Assembly: GCA_021464415.1 (NCBI GenBank)
Contig: CM038468.1
Coordinates: 2,170,001-2,234,000, forward strand
Length of the DNA: 64,000 nucleotides
Source of the DNA: Lonicera japonica
Taxonomy: Eukaryota > Streptophyta > Magnoliopsida > Dipsacales > Caprifoliaceae
Direction: 5' to 3'
Shown: positions 47,706-58,353 of the stretch, piece by piece
Position numbering within the stretch: the stretch's first letter is position 1
Layout: the number at the start of each line of letters is the position of its first letter
The notes under the pieces: model-generated
Seen by the model: the letters and a program-made list of their open reading frames with translations, nothing else
Database searches by the model: none
Told to the model about the DNA's origin: nothing
Translations under genes and position numbers: made by a program

Positions 47706-50192
47706 GTCCATATTTTTTGTGTAAATTTCATAAAAAGGGGTAATTTAGGTAATACATAACATGTTTTTATTAATTAAATGATATTTAAATTTATTCAAAT
47801 ACATTCATTTAAAATTAAAACAAAATAGGCCTCTTACACTAATAACCAATTAAAAATAGGCCCTTCATTCAAAAAAATATTTTCATTGGATTTTTGGTAA
47901 AAATCAATGTATAATAAGCCCTTCTACCTAATTTCTAGTTAACCTAAATTAGCCATCAGTCAATACAGAGCTAGCTTTATGTCCACCTACCTATTGGTCC
48001 AAATTTAGACTAGTGGAAATTTCTTTTAGAAATTAAAATATCTTCAAATTAAATGGTTTGTTTTCTTTTGTATATTTGTTTTGTAACCAAATGAGGTGAA
48101 ATAAAAATTTTTTTAAATACACATGAAAAAAATTACTAATTTTTTTGGAAATAGAAATTGTTTTGCATAGAAAAAAATTTCTTACCTACCGTGGTCAGGA
48201 GAATTGGATTTCATGAAAAACCAAAAAATTAAAATAACATACATCTCACTAAATCATTTTCACATTATCTGACCCCATTAAAAGTAGTATTTTTTTTTAT
48301 AATCATATTCTAATTTTGAAACAATGTACCCTTCATAATAAATTGTAATAAATGGAAAGTTAGGAGATCATATATATAAACACACACACACAGCTAAACC
48401 TCTATAAATTTATAGTTTTCTCTATTCTTTTAACAAAATTTTGTGGTGCTTCTTAAAATTTCAGTTTGATTTCTTCAAAAAGAAAAGTCAATTTGGTTTC
48501 CATACTTTTTTGTTTTAAATTTATTTTTAATATGATAGTTCTTGACAACAAACTTTCTAATATAATGCAATTTCTTCATTAATTAATTTCAAAAAGAAAA
48601 TTGTACCTTCGAGCGGGTGGAGGTTCATGTTACACCTTATTGGACCCCTTCAAGTTTTTCTTATAAAACTTATAATATATAGGGCTTAAACATATAAATA
48701 CAAACACTAATCTTGCGTACAATGATGTTTAAGGGTATAAAAATTTGCATAAAAAATCTTGTTACATTTTTTCTTAATATGGTCCCCACTTTACATTAAT
48801 TGTTACATTTTAATTAATTAACTTGTAGATTAAATTTATTGATTTTTTGATTTGTTTAGAAATTAACAGGTCAAGGTCAACGTCCTGGCAAAAATCTTTT
48901 TTTTTTCTTCTTCTTTTTTGTATGTTACAAATTCAACATCAATTAATTTAGGTGTAACTTCTTATCTTGTAAAAAAAATAATGTTAGGGGCTCTTTGTTT
49001 TAACTCTTTAGTCTGAATGGTTGGTCAACTAAAATTTAAGAGGTTATAATTTTGTTTAGTTGGTTTAAAAATTTAGATATAAACACTTATTTTATCTCTT
49101 AAAAGAATAAGAGGTAAGTTTATCTCTTAAGTTTGAAGTCTTAATTCTTAAAGAGGTAAAATACCTTTTTTGCCTGTAGTCATTTTTATAAAAATAAGTG
49201 CTAAAGGCAAATTTGTTTAAATTACATTTTTTTTCACCATTCAGATGTGATATGTTCCAATAAATAACACATATTCAAATAAGACATTCAGGAAAAAACA
49301 AAGGTTTTTTAGATTCAATTTTCAGACTTCAGAACCAGTATTCACTCTTCAAATTTAGCATCATATTTAGACAACGAAACAAATGGACACCCTTAGTAAG
49401 GCAAGAGCCAGCTTTCTGTCCAGATATCCTATTGGTCCAACTTCAGAGCAGTGGATATTTCTTTTGGAAATTAGAATACCTTCAAAGTAAATAGTGTGTT
49501 TTCTTTTGTTTATTTGTTTTCTATCCAAATGAGTTGAAACTAACAATTTCTATATAAATACACTTGAAAAAAATTCTAATTTTTTAGGAGGTAGGAATAT
49601 GTTTCACATCATGGTAAATATTTCTTACCTACCATAGTCCAGAGAATTGGATTTCATGAAAAACCAAAAAATTAATATAACGTACACCTCACTAAATCAT
49701 TTTTCACATTATCCAACCCCCATGAAAAGTAGTCTTTTTTTTTAAATCATGTTCCAATTTTGAAATCAAATGTACCCTCACAGAATAAATTCTAATAAAT
49801 AGAAAGTTAGGGGATCATATATATGTATATACACACAATTAAACTTTTATAAATTTATAGTCTTCTCTATTCTTTTAACAATATTTTGTGATACTTCCTA
49901 AAACATACACTTGTAGGCCGTATACATGCAAATTAAATTTTTAGTTTGATTTACTACAAAAAGAAAAGTCCAATTAGATTTTCATATTTTTTATAGTTTT
50001 AAATTTATTTTGAATATGTTTAATTATTGACAAGAAAACTTATCAAATATAATGTCATTTCTTACGCTGATTATATTTCAAAAATAAAATTGCGCCCTCA
50101 ATTCGAGATAGATTAGTGGTGGATGGAAAGCGGCGGGGGTATGTTAATTACACTTTATTGTACCCCTTCAAGTTTTCTCCTATAAGTAAAAC
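47706..50192. other. Two diverged copies of an RLP-type upstream flank, gene-free
   Basis: The block 48180-48670 matches 49620-50170 in order (GGATTTCATGAAAAACCAAAAAATT; GGAAAGTTAGGAGATCATATAT; ATAAATTTATAGTTTTCTC; CCCCTTCAAGTTTT). 48780-48900 repeats the RLP upstream phrase (CCCACTTTACATTAATT; AGAAATTAACAGGTCAAGGTC). A MITE-like piece with GGGGCTCTTTGTTTTAAC lies at about 48986-49398. No gene accompanies the flanks. The second copy is cut by the retrotransposon at 50193. Confidence 0.6.
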
Positions 50193-51859
50193 TGTGAGAA
50201 TCCGCAAATGCGACCCCCGGGTCTCGTCCCCGTTCGTTTGGGCGTCTGAAACGTCGGAACGGATTCCGTCGTTCCATTTTGCTTGGAGTGATTCATATTG
50301 GGTGTCCCTACGTCTATTCTAGATGCAAAGGGGTTCGTTCAGAGTCGCCAGTACGTTTTACGAGAAAACGGACAAAAGGGGTCGTGTAAGAGGAAAGGCT
50401 ACAGATAAGCCTTTCTTCACACGTTTGTCTACGAAACCAGGATTTCTATAGGGTTCGGGAACTATATTACGGTTTGGGAAGGTGTTAAGCACCCATTCCG
50501 CCCTTTCGGTCTCTAGTGGTCTTATATGTTTATTTTATGTTGAAAAACTTGGATGCTTTTTACTGACAGTCTACTACTTTTTAAATGAAAACCCTAATTT
50601 TTAGGGAAAAACGGGAAAGGGGTAGAAACCTTTGTGTTCCGAGATCCGACGTTTTTATTTATTGAAAGATGTAAATACAAATGACAAAACCTTTTATGTT
50701 GAAAGAGTGTCCCGTATTATTTTCTCAGATAATGACGGTTTTCTCGTGTTGTGATTAGTTTTGTAAAAGTTCAGATCTATATTGGGACTGATTTAATATG
50801 GAACTAGAACTCTTTGAGGAGAGTTATCAGACACGTCGCAGTCTATAGAGAAGACAGGATATGTTGATTTTAATTCCTAGATAAGTCTTATCAGTCCGGG
50901 TTTTGAAAACAGAATTTTATCCGGACGATAGTCTACTTATTCTTCTGGTTTTGCAAATGGTTTTATCAGGGTCTTTTATTTTGAAGATGGTAGACTATTT
51001 ATAACTTGGCAATAAGTTTATTCAAATAAAACGTGGACAAAACAACAAAAATAAAACAAGTACACAGACAAACCTGATTTTCCAGCGCGTTAGGAACCTA
51101 GCACAACCATGTTGCCACTTCGCTTACCAGCGCGCCCCGTTAGAAAAAATTGAATTCTAAAAGTTTACAATAAAACAAATATGCAAATATTTAATTACTA
51201 GAAGAGACTTTATTTACCTTCCCGACGAGAATAATAATAAAAAAGAGAATATAATACGGCAGAGGGATCTCCGGCGATAATAATCTTCTCCTTCTTCAGA
51301 TATTTCCGAGAATTCGATTCCCGAGACTGGACACGTTGAGTGTCGAGAATAGATTCGATAATTCTTCAGAAATAAGACGATAATAGAAAATACTAGACGA
51401 AAGATCAGAAAATCAGATCATAAACCTGCAATTCTGCTCTAAAACTGTTGTTTTTTGCTGTGATGTTGGTGTCCTTGAACCTTGGGTGCTGCTGGCCTAT
51501 TTATAGTGCCGAAAAGGTGTATGTCGCGTGACAATCTTGACTGTCGCGCGACATTCTACTTTAATGATGATTCTGACTCATTGCTGAGTCAGAAAGTGGT
51601 GGGTGGGGTGTTTGTCGCGCGACATGTTCCCCAAAAGGTAGGATTGTCGTGCGACATACACCAGTATGTCGCGCGACAATCTTGACTGTCGCGCGACAAT
51701 CTTGAATGCCGTGCGACATTTCACTTTAAAACATGTTTGTTTGGCCAATAGACGCTTCCGGGACAGTCTCGGGTGTTCAGGTGGGTCCCGGAGTCCAGAA
51801 ACAGCAGTTCTCGAAGGTTGTTAGGGTTCTTGCGGGGGTCACGGATCGGGGTGTCTACA
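50193..51859 (-). repeat. 3' LTR, family B
   Basis: Reads on the minus strand from TGTAGACACCCCGATCC to GCGGATTCTCACA, homologous to the solo LTR at 9660-11313. The base before it, on the genome side, follows AAAAC, the presumed target 5-mer; the matching copy would be outside the window. Confidence 0.95.
51494..51718 (-). promoter_or_regulatory. LTR promoter: seven palindromes and TATA box
   Basis: The TATA box is TATTTATAG on plus (51498-51506). Exact TGTCGCGCGACA copies start at 51542, 51613, 51667 and 51687. Variants start at 51522, 51645 and 51707. The TTCTGACTCA inverted repeat lies at 51571-51594. Same arrangement as in the solo LTR. Confidence 0.85.
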
Positions 51860-51977
51860 GACCCTCTCGACTCAAGCTCCTTGCTTGCAAGGAATTGAGG
51901 CGACTGGAAGAGACCATGATCCATGGCTCCCGCATGAACTCTAAAGGAGTGTGTGTATACAACAGGTGCTCATGAGT
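51860..51977. other. Junction between 3' LTR and accessory region
   Basis: On the minus strand AGTCGAGAGGGTC directly precedes the LTR; it is only a weak polypurine tract. Confidence 0.4.
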
Positions 51978-52510
51978 GCCTCCGGAGAGGGCTTTTGTGT
52001 TTAGTTTTGCCTCCGGAGAGGGCTTTTGTTACCTCATTGCCTCTTTCGAGGGCTTTTTGCTCCACGTGCCTCCCCCCGGAAGGACTTTTTGCTCCACTTG
52101 CCTCCCCCCGGAAGGACTTTTTGCTCCATGTGCCTCTCCTCGAGAGGACTTTTTGCTCCACTTGCCTCCCCCTGAAAGGACTTTTTGCTCCACGTGCCTC
52201 TCCTCGAGAGGACTTTTTGCTCCACGTGCCTCTTTGGGAGGACTTTTTGCTCCACTTGCCTCCCCCCGGAAGGACTTTTTGCTCCACGTGCCTCTCCTTG
52301 AGAGGACTTTTTGCTCCACGTGCCTCCCTCCGGAAGGACTTTTTGCTCCACGTGCCTCTCCTCGAGAGGACTTTTTGCTCCACTTGCCTCCCCCCGGAAG
52401 GACTTTTTGCTCCACTTGCCTCCTCCCGGAAGGACTTTTTGCTCCACTTGCCTCCCCCCGGAAGGACTTTTTGCTCCACGTGCCTCTCTGGGAGGACTTT
52501 TGATCTGTAA
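51978..52510. repeat. 32-bp minisatellite, about 14 full units
   Basis: Unit GCCTCCCCCCGGAAGG followed by ACTTTTTGCTCCACGT. Units alternate between CCCCCGGAAGG-like and CTCCTCGAGAGG-like versions, plus short CTTTGGGAGG forms. Because 32 is not a multiple of three, all six frames look open for long stretches (up to 278 codons), which is an artefact. It lies between the 3' LTR and the antisense gene. Confidence 0.95.
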
Positions 52511-52529
52511 AAAGAAATAAAGAAAGAAA

Positions 52530-53020
52530 ATTGCCTCCGGAGAGGACTTGCGCCTGTGGAAAGGACTTGATGACCGGTTTGCCTGTAGAAAGGGCTTAGG
52601 TGAATGGATTGCCTCCGGGGAGGGCTTGTGCCTGTAGAAAGGACTTGTGGATGATGTTTTGCCTGTACAAAGGGCTTATGTGAATGGATTGCCTCCAGGG
52701 ATGGCTTCGCCTCAGGTGGGAGGACTACCAGCTGCGCCTCAGGTGGGAGGACTACCATCTGCGCCTCAGGTGGGAGGACTACCATTGCTCCACTGTGCCT
52801 CCTCATGAGGGCTTTTGATATGTAAAAGAAAGAAAAAAGAAAAAGAAAACAAATTGCCTCCGGAGAGGGCTTGTGCCTGTGTTAAGGACTTGATGACCGG
52901 TTTGCCTGTAGAAAGGGCTTAGGTGAATGGATTGCCTCCGGGGAGGGCTTGTGCCTGTGAATTGCCTCTGGAGAGGGCTTGTGTTGGTGAATTGCCTCCG
53001 GAGACTGCTAGAGTGAGAGA
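52530..53020. repeat. Related minisatellite plus 27-bp triplet
   Basis: Degenerate units containing GCCTCCGGAGAGGGCTTGTG and GCCTGTAGAAAGG recur. Three head-to-tail 27-bp units (CGCCTCAGGTGGGAGGACTA then CCA plus three bases) start at 52708, 52735 and 52762. Confidence 0.85.
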
Positions 53021-53802
53021 GAGAAATTTCTGATGAGGGTGGAAAGAGCTCCTTGAGATCTATTCCGGATGTTCGTTTCCCTGTATATTTCTAAACTTTA
53101 CTCCCATGTTTTCCTCGAGTGAAGATACTTCACCCAGAAGGCAGTTTTCGGATTTCCTTTGCTCTCCGCAAAGTGATGGTCTGAGGTTTTCCAAATCATC
53201 TCTTCTGTATCGTGCTGAAAAGAAAATTTGTTTGAAAGTTCAATCTCTGATCTCTATCCTCTTCTTAGTTTTCTCTTTTTGGTGGGCCCACATCGTTTTC
53301 TATTTTTCGATGCCCTTATTTCTCCCTCTTTTGGGAAAGACTTTTCCTGGCCTTTTCTGTTTTTAACCAGGAGTCTTTTCATCCCTTTGTCGTGACCAGG
53401 AGCCTTACTCACCCAAAACGAAGCCCTGAGCCGGTTTTGGCCTAACTGTCACTTTTGGTGTGGCTTTCCCTGTCACTCTGCATTTATGTTTCTCTCGCTC
53501 GCTCTGGGCGCTCGTGCGGGTTCTTTCTCTTTTCTACTCTTTCAATTTTTTTCTATTCCCGTCTTATTCTAATATATTGCTTTCTCTCATCGACGATCTC
53601 AGTCTTCTTAGGAGATCAAAGATTACTTTTAAACTTTGTGTCTTGTTCTCGCTTTTTCAGAGAGATGATTTAGAAGTCCTTCCTCGTGTTCTCATCTTGG
53701 GTGTGCGGTTTTTAGCAATTTTTTTCGAAAACTGCTTCTCGGAAGTCCTCCTGCAGGAGATAAAATGAGACAAAGGTCAAAAAATCAGGGGAGGGCACTG
53801 AT
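53021..53802. other. Unexplained accessory DNA upstream of the antisense promoter
   Basis: T-rich on plus, with no domain recognised in any frame. Probably promoter-distal sequence of the antisense gene. Confidence 0.4.
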
Positions 53803-53885
53803 TGTCGCGCGACACCTCGTGAGAGGGCTCTTTGTCGCGCGACAATGATGCCATTTGTCGCGCGACATTTGGTTCCACTATATAA
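53803..53885 (+). promoter_or_regulatory. Promoter of antisense gene 1: three palindromes and TATA box
   Basis: Exact TGTCGCGCGACA copies at 53803-53814, 53833-53844 and 53856-53867. The TATA-like CTATATAA follows at 53878-53885, 10 bp after the last copy. A pyrimidine-rich leader leads to ATG 54021. Confidence 0.8.
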
Positions 53886-54020
53886 CCCTCTTGCTGAGCT
53901 CATTCTCTCCTTCCTCTTTCTCTCTCTAGCTTCTTTTTCTCTCTCTTTCTCTCTTCTCCTAAGCGCGGAAGCCCTGCTGCCTTTCCGACTTTCTCGTTTA
54001 TTCCACTCATATATATACAG

Positions 54021-57000
54021 ATGGATCCTCCAGAGCCTGATAGATTGGAGGGTGACCAGGAGGAGATTACTTTCACAGACGCGTAGGGCGTTCTTCGGTG
54101 TAGTCCTCATCACGATGACTGGGAGGACTTGGATTGGTATGCCGAGGATGGGGTGGACCGCGGTCAGGCGGTGGTCTACCGAGATGCTACCCGGGCTGCT
54201 CCAGTCCCGGATATTCCATGGCTCTTGATGGAGCCTGCTTCCCATGAGATTCATCGACGATCTCTGGTATGTTTTCTTGAAATTCTATCTTCTTTTGATT
54301 TATTTCTGCCGTTTCCTGCACGTATTTTAAACAATTCATATTTAGCATACATGTCTGCCTAGGAATAGCGTCCGATTTTATGAGTCCGTACTTTTACTTG
54401 TGATACCTTTTAGGTTTTTAGAAAATTACATAACGTACCCCTATAACTCTATAACTCTCATAATTACACCAAAGTACCCTCAGGTTTGGAAAATTACATA
54501 ATTTACCCGTATAACTCCATATCTCTCATAATTACACCAAAGTACCCTCAGGTTTGGAAAATTACATAATTTACCCGTATAACTCCATATCTCTCATAAT
54601 TACACCAAAGTACCCTCAAGTTTGGAAAATTACATAATTTACCCCTATGACCCTATATCTCTCATAATTACACCAAAGTACCCTCAGGTTTGGAAAATTA
54701 CATAATTTTACCCTATAACCCTATATCTCTCATAATTACACCAAAATACCCTCAGGTTTGGAAAATTACATAATTTTACCCTATAACCCTATATCTCTCA
54801 TAATTACACCAAAGTACCCTCAGGTTTGGAAAATTACATAATTTACCCTTATAACCCCAAAACTCTCATAATTACACCAAAATACCCTCAGGTTTTGGAA
54901 AATTACATAATTTACCCCCATAACCCTATAACTCTCATAATTACACCAAAATACCCTCAAGTTTTGGAAAATTACATAATTTACCCCCATAACCCTATAA
55001 CTCTCATAATTACACCAAAATACCCTCAGGTTTCTTATATCCATATCTCCATTTGGTTTGCAGTGGGTTGGCCGAGGTTGGGGTTCTCCCAACACTATAT
55101 CATCGGAGTGGCGACGGGCACCGGCCCCCGTCCAGGAGTTGCTCCTTTCGACTCCTTTTGGTTCCCTCTTCGACACCCTCCCGGAGCGAGTTTCTAGGGC
55201 GACGGTTTTGGTGTCGGCACTGGCTTGTCATTGGTGGGATACTACTCATACCTTCCATTGGAGCTGGGGTGAGATGACGATGACACCCCTCGATCTTTTT
55301 GCTTTGACTTGGATTTCTTTAGGGGGGTCCCTATTCGGATTGACGTCCCTTTGCGTCTGACGGCGGAGGGCATTGTGGGCGCACTTAGGTGGTTCCCGAG
55401 CGACGGAGTTCGGGTGATACGATTCCTTGGGGTGTCTTAGTTACGCGACTAGCCACAGAGAGAGCTCGACTAGTTGCTTCGGGGGTGCCGATGACCCGTC
55501 AGGAGGCGTGTCAGTATGCCCGCGTCCTTCTCCTACTGACACTCCATGACCTATTCGAGGCCCGTGGGGGGATACGGCCCATCTTTGGTGGTTTCCCTAT
55601 CTTCGGGACTTCAGCCTCATGTTTGATTATGACTGGGGCGGCTTCATTCTCGCAGTCCTATATGATGCCATGGACCAGGTCTCTCGCCATTTAGCCTTGA
55701 ACCTCAAGGGCTTCTCTTTACTATGGGAGGTACTTACTTTTGTCCTTATATCTTTGCTTTGGACCTTCATATATCACATGTTGATTATTGCTAAAATCCT
55801 TTATCTTTCCTTTTCAGAGTTGTTTTGTGGCATACACACGTCTGGGCCTGGCCCAGGTGGATCTCCTCGTTGAGAACGAGGATCAGTTTCCCCTTCTCCG
55901 CCGATTCATCGTGGGGAACTATAGGGCTCCTTATGTATACCGGATTAGGGAGACCGGAGCTGCTGCCATCCACGACCTGTTGGAGGAGCAGGTAAATATC
56001 TTAGTATTTTTTCAATAAATAGTAACATAAAATATGAATTACTAAAATAAAATCTTATTCTCTTTTCAGATTGAGTGTGCCCTTGGGGTGATCTGGGCCC
56101 CCATTTTGGATATGGCCCTGCTTTGGCTGCTTCGAGGACCAGGCGGCTCATCAGAGACGAGTACGACTTTCACTTCTACTTGGGTGAGAGAGTTATTCGC
56201 CAGCATTCGCCTGCCCAGTGGCCTCGGGTTCCTTTATTCCCGCCAGTTCAGATGAGGCGGACCGGTGAGATTGACTCGGTGATGGTGCAGTCCCTTATAG
56301 GCGGGCTTGGCTTTCAGAGGTTTACTGAGGAGGGGGATTATGACATCTTTGCTGCCCGTTATCTGATGAGGGAGCCGAAGGGGACTCGGGGACGGGTCTT
56401 CTACGAGAGGTACCGGGCATTGGGAGGCGATCCCAACTACATACGAGGGCAGACTCACTTGTCCAGGACTGTCCCTGGTTACTTGCCGCCTATCCCTGAT
56501 CAGAGGGATAACATTTTGGACTCTGATGATGATGATCCAGATGGCGAGAGGGACGTCCCTGCTGGTGCTGAGAGAGGTGGTGATAGACCCGAGGGTGCTG
56601 ACGATAGGCCCGAGGGTGCTGAGGGAGGTGGGACGGCGGCGGTTCCAGAGCAGTCGTCTCCGACTGTACCGACAGAGGGACAGTATACCGAGAGAGAGAG
56701 AGGTGATTTCTCTGAGCGGTCCTGGGAGCCTGCAGACCTTGGATTTGGTTACGAGCATTTTGGGCGGACTCCTTCTACTGCTGCTGCTACTTCTAGTGGG
56801 GTCCCACCTTTGAGGGAGACGGCTGTTGTGGACCCTCCTGGTGTTCGTACCTTCGCCACACTGACTCCCCTTCCGTCTGCTGTCATGGGTCCTCCGGTCA
56901 GATCTACAGGTCTTGGTGGCTCGTCTTCTCGTCCTCCTTTGTTTCCGATTTATGAGGAGGGCGGGTCTACTTCTGCTGCTATGCCGGGGAGTTCGTCCAT

Positions 57001-57587
57001 TCATCCGGTAGATCTACCGTCACTCCCTCGAGACTTCTCCTATGTTGGTGCTGGCTTACGTCGATATGCAGTGCCTGAGTATCCTCTCCCTAGAGACACG
57101 TTTGACTACTTGGGTGGCCGTTCTGATGATGAGGTATGTGCTTTTCTTCCTTCGATATCTTTTCATATCCATGCTTACTTATTTTATCGGTGCTGATTCT
57201 TCTTTCTTTTCTTTTCAGCGGGTGAGCGTGCGAGTGGCAGATCTGAGGGCTTGGCAGTCCCAGTACCTTTACAGCTGGAACCTGCTCCAGTACATTGGTC
57301 GAGACCCTACGACATACATGCGGGACTATCAGAGGGCGATCGACGTTTCCTTACGGGCAGATGACCCTTTATCTTCCTCTCGCGCTCGGACGGAGTCTCG
57401 GAGGAGCAGTAGCCAGACTTCCAGGTGGTCTCGATCCCCGATGATCCGGTCCATGGCTCCGGTCCAGGCGACAGGGCCTTCGCAGGCAGCGGCTCCTTCT
57501 ACACAGGGCGTCCCAGAGGTCGATCCTACTCCCGAGGAGGGTTCGGGTGATAGTGGGAGTGTGTCTAAACGCTCCCGATTAGATTAG
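54021..57587 (+). pseudogene. Antisense accessory gene 1: plant-mobile-domain-like protein
   Basis: Spliced gene opposite to the retrotransposon. Proposed exons: 54021-54268, 55064-55729, 55818-55991, 56070-57133 and 57219-57587, each bounded by GT and AG. The product resembles plant mobile domain (aminotransferase-like, MAIN/MAIL1-type) proteins, e.g. HWWDTTHTFHW, MTPLDLFALTWI, FDYDWGGFILAVLYDAMD and AYTRLGLAQVDLL. Then follow an acidic, low-complexity region (DSDDDDPDGERD, GGDRPEGADDRPEGAEGG) and a basic tail SKRSRLD that could be a nuclear signal. Damage: TAG at 54084 and at least three frame changes in exon 2 (about 55330, 55430, 55585). Such domains are known to travel in plant transposons; its role there is unknown. 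Exon limits are estimates. Confidence 0.75.
54420..55032. repeat. 68-bp tandem repeat in intron 1 of the antisense gene
   Basis: Nine copies of GAAAATTACATAATTTACCC, then TATAACCCTATATCTCTC, ATAATTACACCAAAGTACCC and TCAGGTTTG, with starts at 54421, 54489, 54557, 54625, 54693, 54761, 54829, 54898 and 54967. It ends just before the splice acceptor at 55063. Confidence 0.95.
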
Positions 57588-57884
57588 CTTTCCTTCCTGC
57601 ATTTAGTTAGTCCTGACAAATATGTAGTTTTTATACTTTTAGACAGGGTTTTTTTGTAGAAAAACTGTTCTTTTATTGGTTTTATATATAAAAAAATCTT
57701 CATTTGTGTCTGATGATGATAATCACATGAATTGATAATTTTCGGAAACGTACCTTTGTTATGGCATAATACTTAAGGTCGCTGCAAAAGAACAGAGTGA
57801 GTACAAGTACACAAAAGTGGATCTTTTGGCAAAACCGACTCTTACGTGTAAGAAAAACTCAAAACAAAGCACACCCAGGGAGTT

Positions 57885-57965
57885 TGTCGCGCGACATTCC
57901 CTCCTGGACATGGGTTTGTCGCGCGACAAACAGGTACAGGAGCCCTCTTTTTTGCTATAAATACA
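57885..57965 (+). promoter_or_regulatory. Promoter of antisense gene 2: two palindromes and TATA box
   Basis: Exact TGTCGCGCGACA at 57885-57896 and 57917-57928, TATA box CTATAAATACA at 57955-57965, ATG at 58003. The sequence between 57588 and 57884 holds the end of gene 1 (T-rich, A-tract near 57690) and nothing else seen. Confidence 0.8.
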
Positions 57966-58002
57966 CCCATCTTCCTTCCTTCATCCTCACACCTTTCTCA
58001 CA

Positions 58003-58353
58003 ATGTCCTCTTATCTCACAAATTCTGATTTTTCTTACGTTGAAGCCCGAGATGCTCTGATATCTTCTGAGAATGGCTTGAACTTTGGTGTATTCAGTCC
58101 TTTAGCAAGCTGGTGCCATCGTCCTGTAGATTTCTCCTTTTTGCTTGGTGCTCTGTACTTCTGGAGTCCTGCCGATCATCTTTTCTGTTTCGGACTAGAC
58201 GAGCTCTGCCCGACTTATGAAGAATTTTCTTGGCTATTGCATTCTGACGTTCGCGTTCCGATGGCTATTCCCGTAGAAGAAATCGGTCCTCGAGAGATGC
58301 TGATTGCTTCCGTTCTGATGGCTATTCCCGTAGAAGAAATCGGTCCTCGAGAG
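58003..58353 (+). pseudogene. Antisense accessory gene 2, N-terminal fragment
   Basis: From ATG 58003 about 100 residues read as a conserved-looking protein: DFSYVEARDALISSENGL, FSFLLGALYFWSPADHLFCF, LDELCPTYEEFSWLLHSD and VRVPMAIPVEEIGPRE. The pattern of a region describing FWxPxxxxFxFG...LxPTxEE is reminiscent of DUF7745-type uncharacterised plant proteins that often accompany retroelements; this match is from memory of the pattern and moderate. The gene is cut at 58353, where it meets the integrase gene tail to tail, and its final 42 codons repeat. Function unknown. Confidence 0.6.
58254..58353. repeat. 57-bp spaced duplication at the integrase junction
   Basis: About 42 bp (GATGGCTATTCCCGTAGAAG, then AAATCGGTCCTCGAGAG) occurs twice, starting about 57 bp apart, separated by ATGCTGATTGCTTCC. 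Confidence 0.9.

Noticed and set aside
47489..47743. Repetitive peptide genes on both strands
   Set aside because: They are frames through the flipping-core array, with no start context or domain.
48986..49398. Clean hAT MITE
   Set aside because: The ends look suggestive (GGGGCTCTTTG against a complementary GGGTGTCCATTTG) but no 8-bp TSD could be matched.
51978..52510. CRISPR-like array of 32-bp repeats
   Set aside because: Units are contiguous with no unique spacers and lie in a plant retrotransposon; it is a minisatellite.
51970..52806. Long open frames (up to 278 codons) encoding a repetitive protein
   Set aside because: A 32-bp period rotates through all frames, so several overlapping frames on both strands are open by repetition.
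54820..55176. Repetitive protein frames over the 68-bp repeat
   Set aside because: Intronic tandem repeat; both strands are open only because of the repeat.
56075..57196. A single-exon host gene of 373 residues
   Set aside because: It is the fourth exon of the antisense accessory gene, bounded by splice sites, inside the retrotransposon.
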